From the NCBI RefSeq assembly GCF_000972845.2, contig NC_040016.1:8018701-8082700 (forward strand): 64,000 bases of DNA. Reading direction: 5' to 3'. Source of the DNA: Larimichthys crocea (lineage: Eukaryota > Chordata > Actinopteri > Sciaenidae). The notes beneath the pieces are model-generated. The model saw only the letters and a list, made by a program, of their open reading frames with translations, was not told where the DNA came from and did no database searches. A program made the position numbers and the translations under genes. Positions 47,901 through 59,760 of this stretch are shown here, piece by piece. Position 1 is the stretch's first letter. Each line of letters begins with the position of its first letter.

Positions 47901-49770
47901 AGTGATGCGTTGAAAAAACTTAATGCAGCAATCTACTTCAGGAAAATAAACAATGTTCAGATTATGTGAAATGGATACTGGACAAAATCAGAGGATGCAG
48001 ATGGTTGAGAGTAGTGGTTCTAAACCAGTGCTCTGCAGGATCCGTATGGTGATCTATCGCAACTACCCTACCCTACCCAACCCTATAGGAGGACAGAGCT
48101 TTACTCTTAGTAATAGCTTAACAAACCCCCTGAAGGGAGTGTTAAGGAGGACATGTTGTGCACAAGCTAAACACCTCTGCATACTGTTACTGCTGAGATA
48201 CCGTACTCTGCAGGCTTGCTCCATCTTGTCTGCATTCCTCAGCACACACAGGAAAGTGGCTCGTGGAAAATTCCACCTTTGTGGCATTTAGGGGGGGATG
48301 ATGGGAAAGATAAAGGGCAGGATCCTAGTTACAGCTACAGTTCGGATTTGACATGAAGAAGGTTGTGTTACTTTTTAAATTAAAGGTCATTTTTGGGTGT
48401 GCTGGCTGATTTATAACCAATTTAAAATGGGAGGGGGGATGAAAGGGAAAGGGATGAAAATACAGCATTTTTAAAAAGAACACTTAAGATGTTTAACAAG
48501 AATAGTATAAAGAAGAAATATGTTTATTTCCTCCCAAGAGCTGAGATATTTAGTCCTATTAATAATACAGAATTCAATATAGATGTAATAGCCCAAAATG
48601 CAATAAAAATACAAATACAAATCTCATATAATTCAAAACCATTATTCTCATACAAGATGTTAATATGTGGCTTCATATCAGTGTCACTGAAGTTTTTGAG
48701 TGCACTAGCAGTGCTGAGATTTGCATTTGGTTCACCTTTCAGGTATTTTATTTACAATAAACAAATAAACTGAGCAGGCAGTTGCAGATACAGCTTCACT
48801 ATTCTTCCTGGAGTTTAATTCAACTTTCAACCCCCCTGTTTGAGCCGCCCCAGCGTGTTAGCTGCCTATAAACTGCAATCATTTATAGAGATTAAAATCT
48901 GAGTCCCGGGTTTTTGCATTCACACGGCATTCAGCATGAATCAGCGTCCCTGAGGGACACTGGATTGGCTCATCAAAGAATAAATCTCTGCAAACTGACA
49001 TGTCAATGAAGCCAGTTTCTCCCTGATATGCATTTATTTCGCTCTTGAAATGTATCTTTAAAAAGAGATCTTGAGCTCAGCGAGACTGCCTGAATAAAGA
49101 TGAGACAAAAACTAATTCACCCCTGAGTAATAAATTGTAAGCCACATATTTAGAGAATACTGACGTAGCACAGGCTGATACTTTTTCGGTTTCAACTTTC
49201 ATTTCAGCCAATTGAAACTGTGACTTTCATATTCCTGGAGAAACATTATTAATATTCAGTTGTTTCTCAGGAATTCATACGACAACACTTCCGTACTGTT
49301 TATTTCTTCCTCTCAACTCAACAACCTTTTCTCTTCCACTCCATCCTCCCTTTTTATTCTTTATTTTCCTCGTACTGTGATACATTGTTGGATAGAGCAG
49401 TGTATCATGAATGTCTTACAAGTCTCGGCACAGCAGTGCATATCTTACCTGAGTTGTAGCAAGTTGCTGCCCCGGGCCTTAAACACTGTCCCACCCACCC
49501 TCTTTCAGTGTGGTCAATGTTCTCTCTACACTGGAAATGGGCGTAACCTGCTATACAGCCTCCCTGTCATAGATAATGCAGATATTCTAACGATAGACCA
49601 GTAGCTTCACTGCTCATGCTCGCATAACTTAGCTTTGCATTTGTCTCTTTTAAGTGCATCTTGACTTATTCACTTTCTTGCTATCTGTAAAACCTCAAAA
49701 TGAAGTTTTCATACTTCAGTTTTTGTACAGATCAAAAAAACAAGATGTAACGTTTTTATTTAGGGAGCTT
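44908..49770. other. Intergenic, mostly unassigned
   Basis: Contains a (TA)n tract at 45,800-45,828 and a CCCTA-rich stretch at 48,064-48,084. A repeat-free, complex block at 48,880-49,160 (with CATTTATAGAGATTAAAATC and GATATGCATTTATTTCGC) is a candidate conserved element. No gene recognised. Confidence 0.5.
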
Positions 49771-49920
49771 TTAGAGATTTGTTACCTTTAGACAGAGCAA
49801 GACAAGCAAGCTATTTTTCCCATCTGGATCTAGCTACATAGTAACGTGTGAAGAGTGATATTGATCTTCTCATCCAATAATCCATATCCCTGAAACCTCA
49901 AACTATTCCTTGTATAGAAA
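49771..49920 (+). repeat. Dispersed repeat R5, copy 2
   Basis: TTTGTTACCTTTAGACAGAG, then GTAACGTGTGAAGAGTGAT and TTGATCTTCTCATCC. It parallels 36,470-36,560. Confidence 0.5.
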
Positions 49921-51617
49921 AATCAGGCTGCCAGAACTATAAAGTCAACCATTAAACCCCAGAATCTGCAGATTTATGTAAATATTAAACTGGCATTTAG
50001 GCTTTTCTGCAGAATGGGTGCTAATCAGTATAAATCAAGAAGTATTGTTGTATTCATCGAGACAAAACAGGCCAAATTTTCACCCTAACTCTGTTAGAAG
50101 ACTCATTCTCTCCCATCGTGAATACAGAGCTCTTTGCTACATGCAGTGCAGCATTCCAGACAAGCTGAGACACGACTGTGTTTGTTCCCTGTCTGAGAGA
50201 ATCAGTTAAACTGGGTGGATGCATGGAAATGGGTCACACTAAAACTTAAGAATGCAAAATTTAAAATAAAAATCATGTTAAACTCATGTCACCTCCCAGG
50301 AGGTCTTCTGAGGTAGAGTTTAGAGCATGTTGCCTTCACATAATTTGAATATCTTCTTTATTTGTGTCCAGATGCACTAAATTGCAACCCACTTATGTCA
50401 CTTCTACGATGTGCTTTTTTTTTTTAAATCACTCCTGCAATTTAAAAATAAATAAATAAATAAATAAGTTGATTTACTTAATAGTACCGTTTTCTATGGC
50501 ATTCTCCATCAGTAGCTTCACTCAAACAGGGAAATAAATCCTCTAAACAACACGCCTAAAGAAACATTCCTTTGAAGAGAAGGCAAAGACGGTATCAGCA
50601 AACATAAAAAGGGCTTATTATGTCTGTCATTTCCATAAAATTTGGGTTTTCAAAGTACCGCAGGATGTGTTTATTACATTTTCCCCACAATAATAAGCCC
50701 CAAAGTTTCCAGTTGCTACAGTCAGGCAGAACTCTTCTGAACTGGAAAAAACACCAGAAAGAAGATTTTTATAGGATTAATAACTCGAATAACCTTTAAG
50801 GTTGGTGGATTTAGTTATTGTTTAGATGTAATGACATTTTCATGTATCATTTGCAAATTATTTAGAATTGTGAGGTCATAACGTCATATTGTTGAAACAT
50901 CCTTTTTGGCACTGTTTGTATGGTATTACCATATTAGATATGGATTTGTCCCTGCATCAGTCTAACCAGAACATTGTAGTGAGTCAGATTCTGATGTTTG
51001 TGTAATTCGAAAAAGTTTTCTGCGGGGGAGGAGAGGGTTTGGCTTCACATTTAGTTCCTAGTAAAAAAAGAGCCCGATTAGGGTGTGGACTGGCTTCAAG
51101 GCAGAAAAGGGGCGAGGTTTAACCCTATTGCTGCATCGCCATTGGTGGACACGGGAGACAAAAATGCCTGTACCTGGTGCAGGTAAACAGACTGACATCA
51201 GGCACTACAGGGACTGATGGGCCGGCAGGATTTACTCCAATCCTTCGACTTCACTTAACCGACTATTCTGGACAAGTTGACAGCTGTTTTTGTGTGTCTT
51301 TTGTACAGGTTTGTGTCGTATACTTTGTCTAACTAGAGACAAACCCCCCCTACAAAAGTTAGTATCTGTAGTTTTATTTCTTTGGTAAATGTCAGGCACT
51401 GGTTCTTTGTGTTATTTTTCCAGGTAGCTTGTGTATTTCGCACATCTTGCCTTGTGAAGCAGGTGAGTTGCAGCTGGAGGTTGAACAGATGACGACACTG
51501 TGTACATTTATCAGCTATGGCAAGTTTCTGTTTTAGCTGCAGAATTAAGACTGGGAGTGGAAATGTGAGAGCTGAAGGTGATTGGTGATTTGTGAGGCAG
51601 TAATAGAGGGTTACATT

Positions 51618-51618
<1 letters not shown>

Positions 51619-51653
<35 letters not shown>
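51619..51653 (+). repeat. (GT)n microsatellite
   Basis: About 17 GT units. A complementary CA tract follows 126 bases later. Confidence 0.97.
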
Positions 51654-51654
<1 letters not shown>

Positions 51655-51778
51655 TTTTTGTCTCTACATGTTTATTAGCACCCTGCATTCATTGGGCTCA
51701 AAAGACTCCAGAAGGACGAGAAACAGTGAAAACAGGTCCTGTCTTGCGGAGGGAGAAGCCTGCCTGCCTGGCACACCC

Positions 51779-51779
<1 letters not shown>

Positions 51780-51820
<41 letters not shown>
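51780..51820 (+). repeat. (CA)n microsatellite
   Basis: About 20 CA units, complementary to the upstream GT tract. Confidence 0.97.
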
Positions 51821-51824
<4 letters not shown>

Positions 51825-53269
51825 CAGAGACGACATGAACACACACAAATGAAACCTGTTTTTCATGTGTTTGCACCTTTTAACTAATCTGCCACTTCTT
51901 TCCCAGCAGCAAAAGAGAAAAGAATGAGATCACTGAAAGTGTTGAAGGGAATCAGTCATGTCAACTATTTCCTTCCTAGTGATTCCTCACCGGAGGCGCC
52001 AGCGCACTCGCTGCTTTAATGAAACCATCCATGTATTCTATCCTTCATTCCACCGGAGTCTGTGTAAAGTGCCAATCAGATTTCAGTGGTTTGAAGAGTA
52101 AGACACATGGAATTTGTCATCTGGAGGGAGCTTTCCAAAAAGTCACGTCACAGAGGGTTTTAACGGTTGCAACTTTTACAATAAAAAGTGAATATTGACA
52201 AGATCAACCTTACTGTATGGCCTTTAATATCTTTTCATGTCAAGCTGGTGTTAAATGCAACAGTTCTGCACAAGCACAGAAAGAGGACTTCTCCCCTTCT
52301 CCCATTCACCTGCATTGCGACAGCAGTCGAATAGTGCTGCACTGATTGCACTTTAGAGTTATTGCAGGATCACAGAGTGCTGGCAGCCCCACTTTATGTC
52401 TTTTGGACTGTCACTCAACAGAGGTTGTTATGTCCTCACCCTGTCTTTCTGCCCTTGCTTCTCAAGACATGGCAATTACATAATGACTCCTAAATTCCCA
52501 GATTGCCACATCCACAGCAAACTCTTCAGGGCTTGTGCCAAGATTTTTTTTCTTTCTTTTTTTGTCCCTAAAGTCATCTTTTTATAACTGCACCAGCAGA
52601 ACTTAGAGAACATTGTTGGTATTGTACTGACTGATACAGAAATGAGTAATGAATGATGAGTCTTCTTCATCTTTTTTCTCTCTAAAGAATATAGTTTTCC
52701 CATCAGGTTTTGAACCAATTCTCTGTGGGACAATTAACCTGCCTCATTACGGGACATTTCCCAGATTCTTTTCAAAGCCTTAATTATAGCTAAATGGGCA
52801 GCTGGAAGTCATTTGACAGCTACTGAGTCATTCGGCTATAATTCTTCCATCCAATTAAGATGGAGGGAGCGTAGCGGATAAACAAACAAAAGCAACATAG
52901 TGCCAGATCAGCAGAGATTCAGACAGACCTGTATTGAGTAATAGGGTTGTTATGACAGTTTTCTTTCTTAATTACAGATAGTGAAACAATAGGCCAGCCC
53001 TCATCTCATCCAAAACTACAGCTGCTAAATCCTCATCAGTTATTGCACAACACATCTGAAAAGTCTCATAAACAAGATATCTAGATGGAAAATAACAACT
53101 CAGCAGAGGAAAGATGAATCTCTAATACAATTCCTATCACAGACATCATTTAAGTGATATATACAGAGATAGAATGACCCATATGTGACACAGACTTTAG
53201 AAAAACTCAGTCCTCATCATCTTGGCTTCTTTTTGCTGCACTGTGAGTAATCATTCATCTCAGCAAGAC

Positions 53270-54238
53270 TCACATAGTAGAGAGACTCGTGGCTTTCTCC
53301 TGAATAGGCTTCTCCTGCACTGCACACCTGAGCCTGTCATTCACCTTCCTGTTAGATACAATGATGACAACAGGGCTTAGTGCTGCATAGAGTGAGGAGA
53401 AGAATATGCGCAAGTCAGAGATCAGAGAGGATTTCATTGTCTTCCTCACAGTGAGAGTGTAGACCCAAAGACCATTATCGACCCCATAGAGAACCACATA
53501 CAAGGTGACAAGTGCTACCACGGCTTTGGCAGCTCGTCGCTCAGCACCACCACTTCCCCCACCGCCACCGCTAGTACTACTGCGGAGCCCTTTCACCTGC
53601 TGGCTGTGCTTGTAAAGGAAGACCAGGATGATCAGACTGGCTAGAGTCATGAGGGCCATAGGCACCACATCTCTGCCCACCTGAGCTGCCCCGTTTGCCT
53701 CTTTGGACAATTTTGAAGGAAAGTGAACATAGCAGAATTGTACGTTGATGCCGTGGTTTATTAGGCTGGAGTCATTCTGGGTACCAAAGGAGAAGAGTAT
53801 GGCTGCCGAGCTCATGCATGTGTTGACAAGCCAGAGGAAAAGGAACACAAAGCCCAAATAGTGGGCTACCACGGTGCGGACAGAGGCCCAGCGTGATCCA
53901 GGAGGGGCAATGCTCAGGCACTGGTAGGTGCTCAGGACGAAGGTGAGCCAGATTGAGAGGGAACGGGATGTTCTGTAGACAAAGATCACAGCCTTGCAGC
54001 CTACGTCCCCGAAGATGTTGGCCAGACGGAAGGAAGCCAGGACCTCCAGCAGGCAACGAACACCCACCACCACCAGGTTGACACTGGCCAGGTGCAGAAC
54101 AATGGCATCGGCTGGGAGGAGCCGGTTCTCCTGGTACAGTAATAGGAGGAAGGCCAGGATCACAGCAGCATTAGCCGGGACTCCGACAACAGTCAGGGAT
54201 AGATAGAGCATCCCACGGATGAACTCTTCCGATGGCAT
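53270..54238 (-). CDS. ora2: V1R-type olfactory receptor, ora2-like (olfactory receptor class A-like)
   Basis: 322 residues starting MPSEEFIRGMLYLSL, with seven hydrophobic segments at roughly 9-35, 42-66, 81-108, 124-151, 188-209, 237-262 and 274-295. Family signs are LLPADAIVLHLA before and in TM2, C81 at the start of TM3 paired with C169 in the second outer loop, STYQCLSIAPPGSRW at the end of TM3 (V1R-type S-x-x-Q-x-x-x-I-x-P), a RRAAKAVVALVTLYVV ICL3/TM6 junction, and LSPVVIIVSNRKV in TM7. A sequon is at N155. The third inner loop has a glycine-rich run (224-231) not seen in its neighbour. A second in-frame ATG at 54,331 would add 31 residues, but a good acceptor (TTCTCTGCAG) ends at 54,240, so those codons are probably intron. 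The ora1/ora2 split rests on remembered family sequences. The protein is a plasma-membrane GPCR of olfactory neurons. Confidence 0.85.
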   Translation of the reverse strand: MPSEEFIRGMLYLSLTVVGVPANAAVILAFLLLLYQENRLLPADAIVLHLASVNLVVVGVRCLLEVLASFRLANIFGDVGCKAVIFVYRTSRSLSIWLTFVLSTYQCLSIAPPGSRWASVRTVVAHYLGFVFLFLWLVNTCMSSAAILFSFGTQNDSSLINHGINVQFCYVHFPSKLSKEANGAAQVGRDVVPMALMTLASLIILVFLYKHSQQVKGLRSSTSGGGGGSGGAERRAAKAVVALVTLYVVLYGVDNGLWVYTLTVRKTMKSSLISDLRIFFSSLYAALSPVVIIVSNRKVNDRLRCAVQEKPIQEKATSLSTM

Positions 54239-55329
54239 TCCTGCAGAGAATAGAGAAAAGTTCAAGTAAATTTTACCAATATAATAAACCAGTGTGTTGA
54301 GTAATACCAAGCATTCAAAACAATCAGACATTCAAACATTGCAGATGTTTACACCCCTACCTGACAACAGCCAAAGCTACAAAGCTAACAAGGTCTGAAG
54401 TGGACCTTGTACCTGATCCGTCTCTCCTCAAGTAGTCTGGCTGTTTCTGTTCTTATACTTGCAAACAGGTAGCAGTTGTTGGATCTGTTTTTCATGCTTG
54501 ATTGACTTCTCTTCCCTCTGCCTCCAATTACTTGAGATCAATTCAGATGACTGCTTCTGTCCCCTCACTGGATTTCAGACTGACAGGATAACACGGAGAA
54601 AGCTGTGTTTGGATGCATTTACAGGGTACAAAGATCCAACCAGTAGACAAAGAAAATGATGTTAATTAGGAAATAATATCCATTAGCCTTATGTTTATAC
54701 TCAAAAAAGATTAAAACAATTTCTCAGTGTCACTATCTCACTAAGCAGAGGCTATTGAATACCTTTTCTAATTACTATTCCTATATTTAGATTTCCTTTC
54801 CTTCCTTTAGAAGACCCTTCACATTACTTTTGTATTTTCCATCTTTGCAATCAATTATGAATGCCACTACCTATTAAAGAGAGCTTTCTTGTGTTGGTTA
54901 ATCAAATACCAACACCACAGTGTCCTCCAGTGGAGAAGGATGAAACAAAGTAAAAGCCAAGGGACGTTCCACTCAGTCCACATGATAGATTACCCACAGT
55001 TTCATTTGTAGTGTACGGTGCATCCGATTTATGACTGTGTAATTCAGCCAAAGTAATAAAAGTTCTTAAAATTGAATTAAAGCTAAACTGTGAGGATGTT
55101 GTTGGGCAGATCAATGCGGGTGGGCTGCCTGATTTAGCTGCAGCATGTCCCACAGCAGGGACTTGCAGTGATAAATATTAATCCTAAGTACATGAAGAGA
55201 CATGTCCTCCACTAAAATTAAAAGAGAAAATACATAACATCAGTGACATGTAAAATAACTTTATTACGTTCATAGATCATATTAGATGTTTTGAGGTATT
55301 GATAGTATTCGTTTATTAATACTTAATTC

Positions 55330-55817
55330 AGTTGTGAAATGTAAGTACATTTAGTCAATGTGCAAATTTGAGGTATCTCTACTTGACATGAGTATTTCCA
55401 TTTTGTGGAACAATATACTTGTGCTCTACAAAATTTCAAAGGGAAATGTTGTACTTTTTAATTAGTTTATGCCTCATCACATAATTAGTTATGTGATTAT
55501 AGTTGGTGGTTACTTTACAAATCAAGATTGTACACACAAAACATACAAGAATTTTATAAAACAGTATGCTTTGCACCTCAGACAGCCAACTGCAATAGTA
55601 AAATTATACTAAATCTATACTAATCACGTCAGTAACAATTATCCAATTACATAATATACAGTAATAGACTTCTCCGTTGAGTACTTTTACTTTAAAGTAC
55701 ATTTTGCTAATGTTATTTACATACTTTTACTTGAATTACATCTTTAATGCAGGACTTTTAGTTATAATAGATATTTTTTACTTCAGTGTAGAGAATCAAA
55801 CTTCTTTCTCCACTGCC
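55330..55817 (+). repeat. Dispersed repeat R4, near full-length copy
   Basis: GTGAAATGTAAGTACATTTA, TTGAGGTATCTCTACTTGAC, GTATTTCCATTTTGTGGAAC, AAAGGGAAATGTTGTACTTT, ACTTTAAAGTACATTTTGCT, and an end resembling CTTCTTTCTCCACTG. The right half parallels 34,495-34,690. The style matches a common percomorph non-autonomous element. Confidence 0.6.
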
Positions 55818-57000
55818 ATACTTAACATTTACAATTTCACTTCAAATTTAATGTAATTTTTCTGGAAAGGGGAATTTGTCTTGCAGCTTTCTGAAATACA
55901 ATGAAACCTATGATGTGAGTGAAGAAAACAGAGAGAAAACTGCAGACAGGTCTGCAGTCTTTGTAGATTTGATGTGATAGGTGAAGGCACTCAGACAGCA
56001 GAATGAAAATCTTTAAGTTCAGTTTGTGTTTTTGACTGAGCATTATAGATAGATATTAGAAAAGATAGAACATGTGCTTGTAGATACAAAAATCTAAAAA
56101 TCTAAGGTCATGGGAGGTCAATTTGTTCCCCTTTAAATATGACTAAAGAGTCTAAGGCAGGAGACTGCAAAGCCAAAAGCCTCTTAAACCACATTTTCGC
56201 TGTGGGACAGATTAAGTGGCACAGTAAGGGGTGTACTGAGTATTTCCTCATCACCAACCAAAGCTTGTGCCCTCATCACCATACTTAAAGCTGCAAAAGG
56301 TTAAAAAGTGACATATCTCTAAACTAACTTGACCTGTATGCAAACAACTTAGACACTTAAAAAGTGACCTGCATTAAGATAATGATACACATAATGAGTC
56401 AAGAAAGCCTGTTAGCAGATAAGTTATGTATTAAAAAAAGATTGTTTTCACTTGGCAAAATATCTATCAATATAAAAATGTTCAAATCTCACTTCAGTCT
56501 TATTAAATGATATTATGTTATCCATAAAGACATTACTTAATTGGATGATGTGTCACATATATTATTGCATGTGCAGAAAAGATAATTTTTCACATTTTAA
56601 TTATTTGAATCCTTTTGCCATTACCAAGGTACAAACTACTTTTCCTGGGGTCCATACGAGTAAAACATTACATCATTTGGAATAAAACAAAAACAAAAAA
56701 CAACAAACCACCAAACCTGCATAAACGAAGCAGGACCTGTATTATACTATATATTCTATATGTACAGTCGTAATCATATAAGTTAATGTGAAATTAAGAG
56801 TGAATTAGTGCAATGGGAAAAACAATTTACATCAGCCATTAAGAAAAATAAAAGAGATCTCATGTCAAGGGGGAAAAAAACTTGAACTTTGCAACTTACA
56901 ATATAGCATTCAAGTACATGTGGCAGTCCCCTGAGAAGGACTTGCTTCAACTTGCCATTTTAATTAGCACTCTGAACACGTAAACATGTAAAAAATAAAC

Positions 57001-57002
57001 AC

Positions 57003-57047
<45 letters not shown>
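57001..57047 (+). repeat. (CA)n microsatellite
   Basis: About 23 CA units with one CG interruption, in the ora divergent region. Confidence 0.97.
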
Positions 57048-57049
<2 letters not shown>

Positions 57050-58577
57050 GAAATATAACATGTAATGATGCTTTATTCCAAGGCCCACTCCCAGGAGAAA
57101 ACAGCCTCTTATACAACACTGTTTCAGCACACAGTCTGCAAACTATGTACTGTAAAACTGAGCAATATGTTAGAACACTTCCAATATAATGTATAATATG
57201 ATATTTAACAATTTATGGATGTGGATATTGCTGCAAAATAAATTACATTTAATTACTAATGTATCATATTGTATGTCTGTGCTGAGCGCTAAGAACATAA
57301 ATGAATATTGTCCCTATGGCTCCAATTAGTACAAACATGCATTGTTATTGGGCTAATTGTCTTGGTCCTCTGTGTAATATAACACACTCCCCTGACATGA
57401 AGGAGGAAAAGAGTGCAAGCTAAAACACCAGCTGTGCATGTAAAAGCCTCTTGATAGCTTATTCAAGGCATCATCAGACTACTTTTGCGTCAACAATACC
57501 TGCACACTCTTGTCTCACGGAGTTTGTTTAACTCTATTTTTTAACTCCACGGGGAAACAGCATTATGATATTTCAGAATATTGACGTTCAGGTTTTCTGT
57601 CTATAGAAACCTACAACTGACATGTGAGATTTAAGTACAAGAGAAGAATACACAATATTATAATACACACGTTATTCATATGACCTGAGGCAGCTCAATT
57701 ACTTTTTATGATGATGAACAATTTCCCAACATTAAAGCCTAAAACTAATCTGGAAAGCTGTGTTGATGTACAGCCCGGAGCACCTTCATTCATATTAAAA
57801 AAGGAATGTGATTTGCAGACTCATGCCACATTTGTTTAAAGTTTGGTATCATGCTTTTGCTTCTATACTCTCATTTCCAGCTGCGCTCATCTTTCTTAGT
57901 CAGTTATGTATTTATTATGAAGGTGATTAGGGTGACACATCATAAAACCTTATGGATAGATTTCTTAAAACAACAGTCACAGTCTCATGCGTAGGTTCAA
58001 ACTGATTCTGGTAGCTGTAATCATCCTGTTCATACAAGCCAATAAAAGATCATTTGTAAGATGTTTCCAGTGGAAGTGATGGGTGAAGTCCACATTCTTC
58101 TGTGGAAAAATATTTATCCATAGTTTATATGAAGTTTGAGTCTTAAGTATCTCCTTCTTCTTCTATCTCCTATCTATCTACTATTCTCCACCTCTCTTTG
58201 AGCTGCAGCACAGCAAGGAAACACAGAGGGAATCTGAAACCAAAAATACCAACTTTGAAATATATCAAACTCAGATAGCTGAAGCCTCGTATTAACTTCA
58301 AAATTTTGGTTTATGCTGTATTTTTGTACAGAACAAGTGCTATGGATTTCATGCTCCATCACTTCCTTTGAAAGCATCGAAGGATCTCCTCAGTTAGGCG
58401 AGGCAAGCAAAAACTGTTTCAGACTATTGTTCTAAGAAAGACTTGAAAAACTATCCCTCAATGGTACTCTATTCCCTTTGCTCACCCTCCGAGACCATCT
58501 GAGTCAGATTTAGTTTGTTGCTTTAATTTGCCAAACTGTTGGCCAGTGATCTCGAGGGGCATTGGAGACTATAAATT

Positions 58578-58585
58578 GTAATTAC
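58578..58585. promoter_or_regulatory. Palindromic homeodomain-type motif upstream of ora1-like gene
   Basis: GTAATTAC, with a further TTAATG core 17 bases downstream, about 235 bases before the ATG. Homeodomain sites (Lhx2/Emx2 type) are usual in olfactory receptor promoters. Its function here is inferred only. Confidence 0.35.
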
Positions 58586-58818
58586 ACGGGCTATTAAACA
58601 GTTAATGCACAGCAGACGCTGCTTTTAATCTGCAACTTCAGGTGGGTGAGCAGCATTTTCACTGGAAGACATCCAAGAGATAACATGATTACATTCAGGC
58701 CAGGTTTCTATCAAACTTGATATAACCAGACTTGGAGGATGATTGTTTGCAGTGTTTTCATAACAGATTTGATTCTTTGTCTTCTTTGCAATTTATGACT
58801 GGTGCAGGCCTTGGTGTC

Positions 58819-59760
58819 ATGGATCTGTGTGTGACCATCAAAGGGGTCTCCTTCCTCTTGCAAACAGGTATGGGCATCTTAGGGAACACTGTGGTGCTGT
58901 TGGCGTACGCCCAGATCATTTACACCGAACCCAAGCTCCTTCCTGTGGACATGATCTTGTGCCACCTGGCATTCGCCAACCTGATGCTGCTACTGACCCG
59001 CTGCGTCCCACAGACAATGACTGTGTTTGGGCTGAGGGATCTGCTCAATGATCCAGGCTGCAAGGTGGTGATCTACGCTTATCGCATTGGCCGGGCTTTG
59101 TCAGTCTGCATCACCTGCATGCTCAGTGTGTTTCAGGCAGTGACAATCGCCCCTGCTGGGCCTCGTTTGTCCAGGTTGAAGCCTGCACTTCCCTCACTGG
59201 TCCTCCCTACCTTTGCAGGACTCTGGCTTCTCAACATGGCCATATGCATTGCAGCCCCTTTCTTCTCTATGGCTCCACGTAATGGCACCGTCCCTGCCTT
59301 TACGCTCAACTTGGGTTTCTGTCACGTGGACTTCAGAGACAACCTGTCCTATGTGATCAATGGGGTGGCTGTCTCTACCAGGGATTTTGCCTTTGTTGCT
59401 TTGATGCTGGCATCAAGCGGTTACATCCTGCTGCTTCTCCACCGCCACAGCCGCCAGGTGAGATCAATCCGTCGCTCTCAGGGCGGTGGGGCAGAGACCA
59501 GGGCGGCCAAAACAGTTGTCACCTTGGTGGTTCTGTACGTGGTCTTCTTCGGAATTGACAACGTGATCTGGATCTACATGCTGACGGTTGCGAAGGTGTC
59601 ACCAGTGGTGGCTGATATGAGGGTGTTCTTTTCCTCCTGCTATGCCTCTCTCAGCCCCTACTTTATCATTTCCTCTAACAAGAAGGTCAAGGCAAAGATC
59701 GTGTGTGCAGCTGAGCAAGACCAGCCATCAACGGACAATCAGGAGACGAGTGACAAATGA
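58819..59760 (+). CDS. ora1: V1R-type olfactory receptor, ora1-like (olfactory receptor class A-like protein 1)
   Basis: 313 residues beginning MDLCVTIKGVSFLLQTG, single exon, seven hydrophobic segments at roughly 8-34, 43-66, 82-109, 125-150, 188-208, 229-255 and 266-287. C81 and C168 would form the TM3-ECL2 disulfide. Sequons are at N155 and N175. V1R-type features are LLPVDMILCHLAFANL, CMLSVFQAVTIAPAGPRLS, TRAAKTVVTLVVLYVV and SPYFIISSNKKVKAK. It aligns almost without gaps to the ora2-like neighbour through TM7, which shows they are paralogues. The start at 58,819 matches the remembered conserved ora1 N terminus. An in-frame ATG at 58,795 would add eight residues, but a possible acceptor (GGTGCAG) ends just upstream of 58,808, so a 5' UTR intron is possible. 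It would act in olfactory sensory neurons, coupling to a G protein. Confidence 0.9.
   Translation: MDLCVTIKGVSFLLQTGMGILGNTVVLLAYAQIIYTEPKLLPVDMILCHLAFANLMLLLTRCVPQTMTVFGLRDLLNDPGCKVVIYAYRIGRALSVCITCMLSVFQAVTIAPAGPRLSRLKPALPSLVLPTFAGLWLLNMAICIAAPFFSMAPRNGTVPAFTLNLGFCHVDFRDNLSYVINGVAVSTRDFAFVALMLASSGYILLLLHRHSRQVRSIRRSQGGGAETRAAKTVVTLVVLYVVFFGIDNVIWIYMLTVAKVSPVVADMRVFFSSCYASLSPYFIISSNKKVKAKIVCAAEQDQPSTDNQETSDK

Larger units (their letters stand above)
49921..53269. other. Intergenic and 3' flank of the ora2-like gene
   Basis: Contains paired microsatellites (51,619-51,653 and 51,780-51,820) and an (AAAT)n tract near 50,448-50,466. No other gene recognised. The ora2-like transcript should end in the right-hand part of this interval. 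Confidence 0.55.
54239..58818. other. Divergent upstream region shared by the ora2-like and ora1-like genes
   Basis: About 4.6 kb between two start codons pointing away from each other. It contains the R4 repeat (55,330-55,817), a CA microsatellite (57,001-57,047), and AT-rich sequence with homeodomain-type cores near both genes (CCAATTACTTGAG near 54,524; GTAATTAC at 58,578). No other coding region recognised. Confidence 0.6.

Noticed and set aside
48064..48084. CCCTA-rich stretch considered as an interstitial telomere repeat (also 62,698-62,729)
   Set aside because: Pentamer CCCTA/CCCTG, not the TTAGGG hexamer, and very short.
58732..58818. Longer N terminus of the ora1-like receptor
   Set aside because: The frame starts with TTG. 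The conserved receptor start is at 58,819 and a plausible acceptor lies just before it.
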